Notes under the pieces: generated by a model
Told to the model about the DNA's origin: nothing
The model's database searches: none
Seen by the model: the letters and a program-made list of their open reading frames with translations, nothing else
NCBI GenBank assembly: GCA_021234155.1
Contig: JAJEKV010000008.1
Span: forward strand, 11,028,740 to 11,092,739
From: Isoetes taiwanensis
Taxonomy: Eukaryota; Streptophyta; Lycopodiopsida; Isoetales; Isoetaceae
Direction of reading: 5' to 3'
DNA: 64,000 nt
Translations under genes and position numbers: made by a program
Part shown: in pieces, positions 1-10,591 of the stretch
How positions within the stretch are numbered: position 1 is the stretch's first letter
Layout of the letters: each line of letters opens with the position of its first letter

Positions 1-519
1 AATGTAAGTCTTTATCATATTATCAAGTAAACATCAGCATGTCTTGTATCTTAGGTATTAATATTTTAAGGACAGACCTATATCATAATATGTGTCCTTA
101 AACATCAGAGTAAAATAGGGATATGAACATGTATACCCATAACATATCGTATTTTATGCATAGCCTAGCATTTACCAAAATGACATAAATACTAAGTTTG
201 ATAGAAAAAACCCTGTTTTATGTTTTTAGATCCAGTTCCTCTGTCCAGCCATGCTGTAAATAGGTTTCAGAGCAAACCATTCCGCTATGTAATCCATCCG
301 AACTATTTCCATCCTTTAAGCCAAAACGAACATGTAAAGCAAAGGAGACAATGAGAAGAAAACCCCGTACCTGCAGCCAATCAGTACCCTGTTAGCAAAT
401 AAATGGTATCAGGGTAAAGGGCCAAAAGGTACATTGGGGTTTTCAGCTCTTCGCTGATTGCCCATTGTCCCTTTTGCCCTATTAGTAAGTTTTAACTTAA
501 AGAGAGAAATAGTATAAGC

Positions 520-1145
520 TAAATTTATCTGTAGCATCTTTAAAACTAAAGTGCACAGTTTAAACTATAAAATGCTAGCATGCATTTGAGATATCCATCA
601 TTATAAAAGACTGTATACATTAGTATCAATCATTCTGTTTAAGCATAGTCTATTCATGTAGTAATCATGTAAGTTCAGCAAATTTTGCTACTCCAAATCG
701 TGTAGCTTCAACACAATCTGCAGTGTTACATCCCTGTTATGCCATATATTTTACTAAAATAGTGGGCATGGAAGTCTGCAATACATTGGATCCTCCTGTT
801 AAAATATGAAGAGGTCAACACATAAGGTATACATGTAGATGTACTACAAAGTTGCGCTCATCCTTATCTGAATATATCTGTAGTATCCTTAAAAGATTAA
901 TCTACCAATTTAAACTATGAGATGTTAATCTGTTTCTAAGATATTTATCTTCTTTATGAACTGTATAAACTAGTATCAGTCATCAGCTTATATGCTGCCC
1001 TTTCATGTATTAACATGTTAGTTTAGCAAATTTAGCTAACCCAAATCGTGTAGCTCCAACTCAATCTGCATTATAGAACCTCTGTTTTGCAGCAAGTATC
1101 ACTGATCCCGTGGGCTTGGAGGCCTGCCATACCATTCATCACTGT
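520..1145. repeat. Diverged direct duplication, period about 350 bp
   Basis: The stretch 520-800 aligns by eye with 870-1145. Shared landmarks include ATCTGTAG, a CCAAATCGTGTAGCT block (about 693 and 1043) and a GTGGGC..GGA..CTGC block. Many substitutions and small indels separate the copies, so the duplication is old. No reading frame is shared. The rest of 1-1390 shows no gene. Confidence 0.6.
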
Positions 1146-1522
1146 ATGAAGGCATGAAGGGATAAATGTATAGTGTAGTCATGTAAATATTCTCCAGAAT
1201 TTCGCTGCTCCTTATCTGAGTGCAACCGTTACTTCTCAACATTTCTATGTATTGGCAGTGATAAGTAGTGATCAGTCATTCCTTAAAGGCATTAATCTCT
1301 GAACTCTAATATTATTTAGTGGAATATATCGTCTGCCATTACCACAGCAGATAACATGACTCTTATTCTTAGTTTTTAATTGATTAACCAGCTTAACTCA
1401 TGTTCTTAGAGCATTCAACGAAAAATCTACAGTTATATGTAAGCTTTTATCATATCTTCCATGACAAAAAGTCTGAAATCCGTATCATTCATACGCCTAT
1501 TTCTAGGATACGAAAACTGAAA

Positions 1523-1882
1523 CTAGAATCCAAAAGGAACCTGATCATTGTCCGGCTCTTCATCCATGTCTTGAGTTTCATTGACGCCTTGTGCAACATG
1601 ATAATCATCTTGACGCCTTTTTCCAAACGGTTTTGGTCCTTTGTGATAACCCATTCTATCATCCTTGATAAAGCTGCCCCTTTTCTGGCCATAGCTACCC
1701 CTGGATCCTCTAGAATCCATTGTGCAGCAGAGATGTTGCTCTTCTACAGAGTACGTCTCAAATTCCCGCTCCAAATCTGCTGTGTTAAGTTTTTCTTCAT
1801 CTGAGCCTGAGGTGTCTTCCTTATTAGAATCGTAGCCCATTACTTGGGCTCGGTTTTCCAAAAATCTCCAGTCTTTAGAGAT
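1523..1882 (-). CDS. Terminal exon of an unknown minus-strand gene
   Basis: An open frame of about 119 residues runs from a good acceptor (TGTGGCAG at 1883-1890, read on the minus strand) to a stop at 1523. It starts ISKDWRFLENRAQVMG and ends in an acidic tail (DMDEEPDNDQVPFGF). The middle is rich in Asp/Glu, then Gly/Arg/Lys (SRGSRGSYGQKRG, GPKPFGKRRQDD), a composition common in RNA-binding or disordered tails. A donor-like CAG-type site lies upstream near 1909, but the sequence before it has an in-frame TAG, so I cannot extend the gene. I do not recognise the family. The plus-strand frame over the same bases is a shadow. Confidence 0.45.
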   Translation of the reverse strand: MSKDWRFLENRAQVMGYDSNKEDTSGSDEEKLNTADLEREFETYSVEEQHLCCTMDSRGSRGSYGQKRGSFIKDDRMGYHKGPKPFGKRRQDDYHVAQGVNETQDMDEEPDNDQVPFGF

Positions 1883-1889
1883 CTGCCAC

Positions 1890-3048
1890 AGATATTTGGT
1901 CAGGTCTTACCTATTTCCGCCGTTCAAGCCTGCCTGGAGTTAAAGCTCGAGCATGCCTTAAATTAAAATACATGTCTGCAAGTATTAAGGCTTAAACAAC
2001 CATGTTTTTTTTTTTTAAAAATTCCCATGTATATGCGTAGCCATAGGCTTAGATTTCCCCTAAGACATTTCATGCATTTGTAAGCATATAGTAGGCCATG
2101 GGTAAAAAACACCCATTAATCCTAAGGGACCATGTATAACTTATATGGTAACATCTATGTTTTCTGTAAATTCATAATCATGTTACATTAATGTGGAGAG
2201 AACATAATTATGGTTTAATACAGTAGCCAACATGCACTAATAAAAAAAAAAAAAAAACGAGCGAAGTTTCTACTGCTGCCAATCATATTGAGGATTGCAT
2301 ATTTTCAAGTTAGCATGGGATAAGCTTCAATCAGTGTATCAAAAGAGATGCATGTGGTGAAGCTTACTGGCTACAAAATTGGTGAAGCTTATTGGTGAAG
2401 CTCAATGGGTGAAACACTGATGAGAAATTGTCATCCAATCTCTTGAGCTGCCACCAACACTCGCCAATGTCGTCACTGCAATTGAGTTTTGGGAGACATC
2501 AAACAAGTTGGATCAGCTCCGCTCCATCCTGCTCCAACAAGATCTAGCATTAAGATCACATGTCTGGTTCTACTTTTCTTCTAAAAAAGTGTTCTACTCC
2601 TAGGCAAATTTCCAGATTTCTGTCAAAAATGAAGATTGCTTTTCTTGGGGGAAGACAGGGCACTACTGACTAAAAAACTATCCTTTCCAAATCTGTGCAA
2701 ATTGTGGTCACAAAGACATTGGCTTAAGAAATGCTCCAAACAGTCCAATCTCCAAAAGATGCCCCTTTTACAGAAGTGCTAATCTCCATATTACCATCGC
2801 TGGGATCATATCATGGTGAAGAGCTTCATGGGTATCTGTTTTAGCAATTAATTTATCGCCGGATATCACAAATACAAATAGATGCAGAGGAGATGTAAGT
2901 TGAGAAGGAGAAAATGCCGACCGACTTGCTAAAACCATTTTTTATTTCCTCAACTCTAGATTCTGACCTGAATACATGCTATCTTTTGAATTGATATTAT
3001 ATTCTTCTTAAATCTTGAGCTAGTGTTAATCTCCTTAAATTCGGCCAG
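1890..3048. other. Mostly non-coding; poly(A) tract and LINE-like debris
   Basis: There is a 15-16 base A tract at about 2243-2258. Near 2690-2740 the plus strand encodes a broken CCHC-like knuckle (ICANCGHKD, then a frameshift, then KKC) and near 2911 the residues NADRLAK, which recall the end of a LINE RNase H domain. These are too degraded to call a gene. Confidence 0.3.
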
Positions 3049-3314
3049 AAGCAACTTAATGTTCTGTAAGCATGGGTTGGGCAGTGACGTACCTGGATCT
3101 TGTTTGCCATTTCTCATTCCCTGCAGGCTTCGAGCTAGCTTTTGGGTCGTGTGTGTCCAATACGGTAGAGCAGCTATGGTTCTTAACTAAGCAGTTTCGA
3201 ACCAAGATGAGAAGCAACTTAATGTTCTGTAAGCATGAATTGGGCAATGACGTACCTAGATCTTGTTTGCCATTTCAGATCATGGAGCGCCGTATATGTT
3301 CTGGGAGCGTCACA
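3049..3314 (+). repeat. LTR-like segment with internal 70-bp direct repeat
   Basis: About 70 bp beginning AGAAGCAACTTAATGTTCTG is present at 3049-3121 and again at 3209-3283. The segment ends GCGTCACA at 3314, one base before a tRNA-Met primer-binding site. A TG start at 3220 would give a 95-bp LTR, a size seen in TRIM elements; a start at 3059 would give about 256 bp. I found no second LTR in the window. Confidence 0.4.
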
Positions 3315-3315
3315 G

Positions 3316-3327
3316 TGGTATCAGAGC
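3316..3327 (+). other. Primer-binding site, initiator tRNA-Met type
   Basis: TGGTATCAGAGC is the standard plant complement of the initiator tRNA-Met 3' end, used by many Ty1 and TRIM/LARD elements. It lies 1 nt after the CA end of the LTR-like segment. No gag or pol domain is recognisable in 3328-3990, which argues for a non-autonomous element. Confidence 0.55.
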
Positions 3328-3994
3328 ATGATTTTGGTGGACCGGATCATTGCACTGTCCATGTTCTAACCCGATAGAACGTTAAGTTAGAACAAGGCCG
3401 TCCGTCTAACTCGGACCATCCATAAAAGGACGCCCGGGTGAAGGACATGGAGGTGTCATTCGGCCCACGCCTTCAATGGGGCTCCTATGTCGCGGAAGCG
3501 TGCATACAAAGTTAGCATACAGCATAATCATATCATAAATAAATAACCACCATGAAGGGTGGCACATCCATCCAACTGATAATAACAGAGAAGATACATT
3601 TAGTACTAGAGAAAACTCCCCAAACCCAAGGTTCTACCCCGGCTCAGACTCCAGTGAGGATCGACTGACAGCTAGGTCTCAAGAGATCAGCAGACCGAAT
3701 CTTGGCGTGGCGTTGGCTGGCATAGAACATCGGCTAGGGTTGTCCACTCCATCTGCCCCTCCTGTGCACACTTTGCAGATGAGTCGAATCATGCTATGGC
3801 ATCACTATAGCCTTCCGGAGACGCAGACTCAAGGTACCACCCTTCAAGTCTACTCCAGGTTACATCTCCCTAGTCCGATGAGGCAGGTCGGGGAAGGGTC
3901 CCCTTCCAGGATCGCAGCGGTTCCATGGGTGAGCTAGAGAATACGTGCCGCATCAGCGACCCACGAGTTCAGATCATGGAGGCAAACTGCAGGT
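3328..3994 (+). other. Interior of the LTR/TRIM remnant, no gene recognised
   Basis: This GC-richer stretch follows the primer-binding site. It holds a 76-residue open frame (3707-3937) with no domain I recognise. Its right end is cut by a fragment of the Ty3 family starting at about 3995. Confidence 0.3.
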
Positions 3995-4227
3995 CTGAAG
4001 GAACAAACTGGCACTCCATGAGAAGGCAGGTCTGGAGACCGAAGGCACTGACGCTGGCATTCGGATTGCAGTGAAAGATTGGACGCTGCCGATTTAAAGA
4101 GCTGAGCAGGATGCATTTGAGAGCAGCACAGAAACCAGCTTGACGGTGGACTGAAGGGTCTGGTGAGGTGGCAGCATTCTGCAAGAAGGTATCAAGACCA
4201 TGCAAGGCATCAGCAGGCCTTTGCCAG
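3995..4227 (-). pseudogene. Fragment of a second copy of the Ty3 3' ORF
   Basis: These bases repeat, with small indels, the interior of the neighbouring Ty3 element at 5061-5295 in the same orientation. On the minus strand both encode the 3'-ORF segment around WQRPADALHGLDTFLQNAA. The fragment stops exactly at the LTR that begins at 4228. So the Ty3 element sits beside, or inserted into, a partial copy of its own family. No matching piece appears beyond the other LTR. Confidence 0.75.
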
Positions 4228-4826
4228 TGTTTGGGGTCTGGGTTCGGGAACTCCTGCAAGACAGCCCTCTGTGAGGACCCGTGGATCTAACAGGAGAATC
4301 CGGGGGACTATGTCACGCGGGATTTGCAAGAAGAAAACAAGAAGAAGAAAACAAAACAAAAGAGAACAATGAGAGGAAAATGATAAGCTTCCTTGATATC
4401 AATGATGAACATACATGAGCTCTCGCAATCGAGAGAAGACTGAAAAGAGACAAGACTCAAAACTCATCTAAAACTCATGTGCTAGCTCTACTCATATATA
4501 TAGTACAATGGCCTTTGGCCCAATATAGACACTCTGACTGATCTCGGTGCCGACTCCTAGAAGGAGGCCTGATTTGCAGGAATGCTGGCGGTGCCTCTTG
4601 AAGTGCCTAGAATCACGCTGACGCTGACACGGGCAGTGACGGGCCGTCACTTGTCTGAGCGGCACCTCTTGGCAGCGTAACCCGTGCTTTGACCGCTGCG
4701 TGTTCGGCCGCTTGGTCTTTATTCGGGCTTTTGACGGCTGACCCGCGGCTCATGCGTGGATCCTTGAGCTTGACCTGGTCCGTCGTATGCATGAATAGTC
4801 CTGTACCAGGAGGCACAGGACTAACA
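4228..4826 (-). repeat. 3' LTR of the Ty3 element
   Basis: About 599 bp bounded by TG and CA. It matches 25067-25666 along its length, including a GCGGGATTTGC block and the CAGGAGGCACAGGACTAACA end. It is followed on the plus strand by the polypurine tract. Confidence 0.9.
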
Positions 4827-4837
4827 CTCCCCCCCAC
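4827..4837 (-). other. Polypurine tract of the Ty3 element
   Basis: On the minus strand the bases read GGTGGGGGGGAG just before the LTR start TGTTAGTCC. This is the usual position of the plus-strand primer. The 3' ORF frame reads through it into the LTR. Confidence 0.8.
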
Positions 4838-7800
4838 CAAAGGAGGAAGTGCTTCCGAGGGCGGGAAACCAGCAGTCTGAAAGTGATCAAACCAGCAGTC
4901 TGAAAGTGATCCTCACGGGAATGAGGTCGGGCGCCATTATGGTAATGAGCAATGAGGTCCTGGCGTGTTTGAAGAGCGTCAGGGGTGTTGAGCCCAAGGG
5001 CAGGATGGGCCTCAATGAGGAAGTGAGAGCGCACCATGTCTTCCAGGGCAGCATGGGCGTCCGAAGGAACAAACTGGCACTCCATGAGAAGGCAGGTCTG
5101 GAGACCGAAGGCACTGACGCTGGCATTCGGATTGAAAAGGAAAGATTGGACCGCCGATTTAAAGAGCCGAAAGCGTAATGCATTTGAGAGCAAGCACGTA
5201 AAACCATTTTGACGGTGGACTGAAGGGTCTGGTGAGGTGGCAGCATTCTGCAAGAAGGTATCAAGACCATGCAAGGCATCAGCAGGCCTTTGCCAACCAC
5301 GCTCATTACCGATATAAATCCAATTTTCAGTAGTGTCCAAAGTGGCATTATCCTCCCAATTGGAGCGTCTGACAAATCGGGGATCCCACCGGAGATCCGT
5401 GGAGATCTGAGGCGGAGTCGACCCAGCGTGGCCATCCATGACCTTCGTCCAAAAGGGAAGACGCCAGTCAGAAGAAAGGAACCGTGGGCGGGGAGGTACT
5501 CCTAAGGAAGCATATGGAGAGGGAAGCATGCCCGTGTGCGTGGGTTGCAGAGCCATGTCCCTAAATGCTTGAACAAGATTCTGATCAAGAGCACGACACC
5601 AATGGTCCCATTCTGAAGTAGAGAGTAATTGATAGACAGGAGGATTGACCCAACCCGTGGGGATGGTCTTGCTTTCCAGAAGGCCACGGAGTTGATTGTA
5701 GCCTCCCAAGTGCTGCATATAAATCTGGGCAAACTCAAGATCATCAGGGTGCGCCAGATTTTTGTTTACCTGTTCCAACGTTTCAACCTGCCACAGAGGT
5801 AAGTGCTGAGCCAGTTCAGGCATGTACTCCTGTTCAAAAGTTTGAGACTGAGCAGGATCCTTGAAATATTTGTTGGTTGGTAATAACAACCAAGCAGCAT
5901 TGGAGTTGCCTCTAAAAACACGATGGGCCTCATCCCGGAATTTATCATGGAGATCCGCCAGGTAGAAGTCATGAAAAACATAAGCCATTGGCTGAACAAC
6001 TCGGAAGATGACTAATTCAGGATCTTCAACAGTAAGCTGATCAAAGACTAAGAGTGCACAAAATAAACCCTTGTCTTCTATAGAAAGATCCGGCCAGATC
6101 CGAAGGAAGTCCACACTTTTGAGTGGCTGTTGATGAACATTGCCATTGGCCGCGTACCACTTCAAAAGAAAGAGGTGCCGTCGGGCCACCACATAGTCAA
6201 GATAATTTGGAAGGAGTAGAGAAGTCCACCGGGATGTTTGTAGCAATGTCAATATATCCCTCCCCGTTTGTTTTGGGCTTCTTGCCAGATTGAACCGCTT
6301 CTTTGGAGGCGATGTTCAAGGTCACGGATCCGATTCTCCTTTTCTAACAAAAGACGGGACTGATCACGGACCCGTTTACCAGGAAGCGTGGCATGTGAAG
6401 AGGATTGCCCGGGAGTATTGAGGCGAAGCGTTGCAATCTCTGCGTCATCGATGACCTTTTGTTTTCGAGCCTCAAAAGCCGAAGTCGGAGGGATCGTTAA
6501 GCGATTGGTCGGGCGTGGAAAGCTGAGCTTCAAGGGAGGTGAGTCGAGCGTCACGCTCAGTGAGGTTTTGAACTTGAGTGCTGTAATTGTCACAAAGCTC
6601 TGAGTACAAGGTGTCTAGCTTAGCAATGTCTTTCTCCTTGTCACCCAGGAGGGTATCTTTGGACTTGTTCTGTTCCAATAAGTCCTGAATTTTGGTTTGG
6701 AGCTGAGCCTGCTGATCTGTAAGTAGGCGGGTCTGATCCTGAGCACTTTTGAGATCTATACGGGCCTGTAATAGAGCTGCGTGCTTTTCTTGAAGTTGGG
6801 CCTCCAAAGTTTGAACATGGGCAGTGGCAGCTTGAAGGTCTCTTTGAACAGCATCGGAAGCCTCCAGGGACGCCTGAACACCATTCATGAGAGCCTCCTG
6901 TGATGCTTGTAGCTGCATGGCAGCGGCTTGAACATCTTGCTGGAATTTGTACAGGAGCTGTCGAGGATGTGGAGGTGCAGGGCCCTGTTGCTGCCTTGTC
7001 TGAGATTGTTGAGAGGCATGACGGGAATGGGAAGGCGTGGCTTCAGAGGAGGAAGAGGATATGAGAATACGCGGGCTGGTGTTGAACATGATCAGGGGAA
7101 GTCTGGCGTGAAGGTACAGCCTGTTGGGTTTGACGCTGGGAATGCAAAGAGCGCTGAGTGGAGGTATGGGAAGTGGAAGGGCTCTCAAGAACAGGAAGAT
7201 AATGACGAATGAGGGCCTGAAGATGGCCACCCACGGAAATTTCAGAGACAGAGGAGGGGGTAGCCCGAATGCGGTCTACTTCTTGAAGAAGGCGGTAGAA
7301 TAAAAGCTGAGGCCAATCGACATGGAGATTGGAGTGAATGGCAGTGATGACCATATTATAGAACGACTTATTAATATGGGTGTTCTTGATGGAATACCCA
7401 AGCAATTTGCGCCACAGAAACTTCACAAAAGTGTCATGTGACTTTGCAATATTGGTGAGGCGATGCTGGTTAGCTTGATAAGTAGGAGCACCGAACTGAA
7501 TGACGTCCATGTCCTGTAAAGCAGCCCAAGGGACAGAAGGTTTTTGCAAAGGAATACGGAATACCTCAGAAATCAAATGCTGAGTAAGTAAAATGGTGGT
7601 GCCATCGACAACCGTGAGCAAATCCTTAGGGCCGTTGACGATATGAGCGATGAACCGCCTAATTGTCTCGATTTGGGGGGAGCTCCATTTGGCAGAATTC
7701 AGAAGCTTGTATGCTCCGCTACTTCCCGACTCGGACCAAGAAGGGTCTCGCGAAAGGTGGGCATCGAGAAGGACACATACTCGAAAAGAGCCGCATCCTT

Positions 7801-7842
7801 TGGAGCAGAAGCTTGAAGGGTAGGTAATTTGGGTGCAGCCAT
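4838..7842 (-). pseudogene. Extra 3' ORF of the Ty3 element, coiled-coil containing
   Basis: A likely start ATG (MAAPKLPTLQAS) lies at 7842. The frame is then broken by at least four shifts: near 7720, 7080, 6500 and 6250. The N-terminal part (about 7720-7060) is globular, with FIAHIVNGPKDLLTVVDGTT. A long coiled coil rich in Gln, Ala and Leu follows (about 7000-6500), then a charged stretch, then a C-terminal domain of about 400 residues (6252-4870). That domain includes SIEDKGLFCALLVFDQL and LALHPDD-like segments. A 24-bp tandem duplication at about 4865-4912 disturbs the very end. Extra ORFs of unknown function after integrase are known in Tat/Athila-type elements, where env-like roles have been suggested but not shown. 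I see no signal peptide or convincing transmembrane segment. Confidence 0.7.
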
Positions 7843-8325
7843 GGCGAAGAGCATCGAACGTAAGGAACCGTGGTGGCTAAGGCGAGAGCAGAGAACGTGG
7901 GCAGAGATAGACTAAAAAGGTTTTAGGGCGCAAGTGTAGGTGAAGGGGCATGATGAGGGCCTAACCTTCAACCGCTGATGATGCCGTGGTGGCGGATGAT
8001 CTGAAGTGGGTGATTGAAAGGCAAAATTTGGCTAAGTCCCCAAATGGTAAAGGGAGAAGCAATGAACGGTGGAGATGAGACGTGAGAGAATGATCAGATG
8101 TGACAGCTGGCGAAAGGACACATATTAATGTTCGACGGGCGTGAAAAGAAAGAATGTCATTTAATGCTGGCAACTCGAAGTGGGATATCATTAAAACGAA
8201 GGTGTCAGAAGGTACCATGGCTAGATATGCGGCGGGAGAAAAGATTCTCCATTTAGAAACAGCCTTGCATTGCAACCACGTTGGTGAATTTTTGATTGGT
8301 CCACGTCGACAGGGAGTTCCTCGGT

Positions 8326-8340
8326 TGGCTATATAAGAGA
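8326..8340 (+). promoter_or_regulatory. TATA box before an antisense ORF inside the Ty3 element
   Basis: GGCTATATAAGAGAAGC has a textbook TATA core (TATATAAG) on the plus strand, 65-80 bp upstream of two candidate ATGs (8367 and 8405). It is antisense to the retrotransposon. Confidence 0.45.
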
Positions 8341-8404
8341 AGCAGAGGTTGAAGCGGAGACACCCGATGGCGCTCAGTATGTCTGCTGCTGGTTTGCATG
8401 ACAA

Positions 8405-8632
8405 ATGCACTGTGCCTTCCAACTGCCTGGAGTGGATTACGTGCAAAATGGATATGCGGACCTCTGGCGGTGCCACAATCGTGGCATTGCTATGGACGGG
8501 TGGTGTGCCGGCATGGCTGAGCATGCCGATCCCCACACCAACGGGATGGAGGTGATTCTGCACCTGCGCTGGAACCCTGAGAACAACTGGTACCACATCC
8601 TGCGTATCACCTCTGCTCCGAACCCGGAGTAG
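8405..8632 (+). CDS. Candidate antisense ORF between integrase and the 3' ORF
   Basis: A 75-residue frame runs MHCAFQLPGVDYVQNGYADL to ILRITSAPNPE. It has a protein-like composition (three Trp, several Cys and His) and ends at a TAG followed by T-rich sequence. A TATA box lies upstream. The frame stays open beyond the ATG only to a nearby stop, so a first exon may be missing. Antisense ORFs in the 3' region are known from some Tat elements such as Retand and Grande; this may be one, or a captured host gene piece. I do not recognise the family. The minus-strand frame over the same bases (7961-8596) is also open, so the strand choice rests on the TATA box and composition. Confidence 0.35.
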   Translation: MHCAFQLPGVDYVQNGYADLWRCHNRGIAMDGWCAGMAEHADPHTNGMEVILHLRWNPENNWYHILRITSAPNPE

Positions 8633-8639
8633 AGGGTGG

Positions 8640-8771
8640 CCTCCTTAGGACGTTAGTAGATAGGGCTCTGAGCCCGTTTTTGTAAATAGGGCACTGCCCA
8701 TAGCGGAAATAGCTGGGCTCTGCCCACATTTTGTAAAAATTCCACCTATATAATATAAATATGCCGCTGGT
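8640..8771. other. Spacer with three short hairpin motifs
   Basis: GGGCTCTGAGCCC, GGGCACTGCCC and GGGCTCTGCCC occur about 25-30 bp apart (8665-8730), two followed by TTTTGTAAA. They lie between the antisense ORF and the end of pol. They could form part of a 3' untranslated region. Confidence 0.4.
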
Positions 8772-9895
8772 TTAGTCACTATCTGTTGTGTTGGTGTCTG
8801 GAACAGCATCTGTGGTATGATTGTCACTTTCTGTTGTATGAAATTGTTTGAGGCGAAAGCCATTAACCAGTGTAGGTAATGGAGTTCCATCTAATTCAGC
8901 CAGTTTGAAAACGCTGGGTTGCACCACGTGAACAATTTGATAAGGGTCAAGCCAGCGAAATTTTAACTTGCCCCGAAAATTTTTGTAACGAGAATCATAA
9001 AGAAGAACCAAATCACCTTCTTTGAATGTTTTTGTCTTAAATCTTTTGTCATGCAATGATTTCTGCAACCGTTGTCCATGAAGAACACGAACATAAGCAT
9101 CACGCCTAAGTTCATCCAACTGTTCCAATTGATAAACCCTTTCTTTGAGTGCAAAGAAGCGGATTATGGGTCAGAGAGGTTGAAAACGGAGAGTTGGAAG
9201 AATGTACTCAAAAGGCATGAGAGCTTCTTGACCATAAACCAATTTGAAAGGAGTGTGACCAGTAGCTATTTTGAAACAAGTATTGTAAGCCCAAAGAACA
9301 GTAGGAAGTTTGTTTTGCCAGTCAGTGCGAGAAGCGTCACAAATTTTCTTGAGAATTGTGATTAGAGTTTTGTTGGTGCTTTCAGCCAAACCGTTCCCTT
9401 GAGGATAGTAAGGTGTGCTCTTGTGATGATGTATCAGTAGATAATCCGTCAGTTCCTTGATGGTATGATTGATAAAATGGACACCGCGATCACTGACCAG
9501 CTCCGTGGGGCAGCCAAAACGCGTGATGATTTGCTGATAGATGACCTTGGCGGTGCTTGCCGCAGTATTGTCTGGAAGTGCGCAAGCTTCCGCCCATTTG
9601 GTAGCATAGTCAGTGAGAACCAGAATGTAGCGGGCACGGGTGTGCCGCGCAGGCGGATCAATGGGTCCCACAAAATCCATCCCCCATTTGCTGAAGGGAA
9701 GGGGCGTGGCGACCGGCGTCAATGGAAGAGCGTCACGGGCCGTGGGCTTTCCCACACGCTGACAAGCATCACACGTGCGGGCGTGGGCGTGAGCGTCTTT
9801 GAAAAGCGTGGGCCAAAAATAACCAGCCAGAAGGATTTTGCGTGCCGTGGTGTCACCATGAAAATGACCACCACCGAGCCCTTCATGGGCTTCTC
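8772..9895 (-). pseudogene. Ty3 integrase and C-terminal domain
   Basis: The zinc domain (REAHEGLGGGHFHG.. CDACQRV) lies at 9895-9750. The core has the three acidic residues in WGMDFVGPI, SDRGVHF and STPYYPQGNGLAEST. An in-frame TGA at 9171-9173 interrupts the protein after LRFQPL. The same frame then continues to 8772 with LKERVYQLEQLDELRR and a GPY/F-like C-terminus (KLKFRWLDPYQIVHVV, then NGFRLKQF). No chromodomain follows. The upstream end is cut at the GTAC duplication by the 10.3-kb DNA transposon, which splits the zinc domain from RNase H. Confidence 0.9.
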
Positions 9896-9899
9896 GTAC

Positions 9900-9925
9900 G
9901 GGTGAAAGCATGTTGTAGTGGAACA
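9900..9925 (+). repeat. Left terminal inverted repeat
   Basis: It begins GGGTGAAAGCATGTT and is an exact reverse complement of 20167-20192 over 26 bp. GTAC lies just outside. Confidence 0.92.
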
Positions 9926-10235
9926 AAAACGTGCATTTTAGCACCACATTTTTGGGTGCTAAGTGTGGTGGGAACTACCGAATTTGTAGTGGGAGAGGGA
10001 GTTATTTTTTCAAAAATACACATGATTACTTATTCAAAATTTTGTCCTTTCAGTCTTATTCAGGCTTATTCAGCAACGTACACGATCATTTTCCCTCAAA
10101 AACTCTGATCACGCTCCCTTAATCCGGCAAGACCATTTCTGATTCTGAATTTTCATTTTCCCTCAAAACTCGATCACGCTCCCTTAATCCGGCAAGACCA
10201 TTTCGATTTCGGCAAGAAGAAGATCGATCACTTAA

Positions 10236-10591
10236 ATGGCTCTGATCATACCGGACTTGAATGCCACGGGATACACCTACAAGGAAATGTACAGGCAAGA
10301 AAAGCATTACGCCACACAAGAAGAAATCGAGTCTGTTTGGGGACCGAAAGTATTAGGAAAATCCACTTACAGGTGGGTTGCATTCTAGATACGGGGATGC
10401 CCATGATTCTCTGTTGTTTAGAATATTGTTTTGTTTCATCATGCAGGTTGAAGAATATGAGCAAGGAGAGGTATAATGAATATATGTGCCTTTACAAAAA
10501 AATCACAGGCAGGAAGTGTGCCTGGGGAGGCATGGCCTCCTGGACTATGGTCAATTATGCATTATTACCTTCACAAAAGGAAAAGAAATAA
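10236..10591 (+). CDS. Two-exon small gene of the DNA transposon
   Basis: Exon 1 (10236-10372) starts MALIIPDLNATGYTYKEMYR and ends at donor AG|GTGGGT. A 74-bp intron ends TCATGCAG at 10446. Exon 2 (10447-10591) joins in phase (AG|G) and reads LKNMSKERYNEYMCLYKKIT, with a Cys/Trp-rich end (GRKCAWGGMASWTMVNYALL). The product is about 93 residues. Just after the stop, a shifted frame (to 10845) encodes EINWLSFWQQLREKGSEASP and a basic stretch SQRKRKH. So the original gene may have been about 80 residues longer and suffered a frameshift. The family is not recognised. Its place near the left end suggests a gene belonging to the element. Confidence 0.5.

Noticed and set aside
7961-8596. 211-residue minus-strand ORF
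   Set aside because: It lies between pol and the 3' ORF, has no domain, and overlaps a more protein-like plus-strand frame with a TATA box. It is kept only as an alternative.
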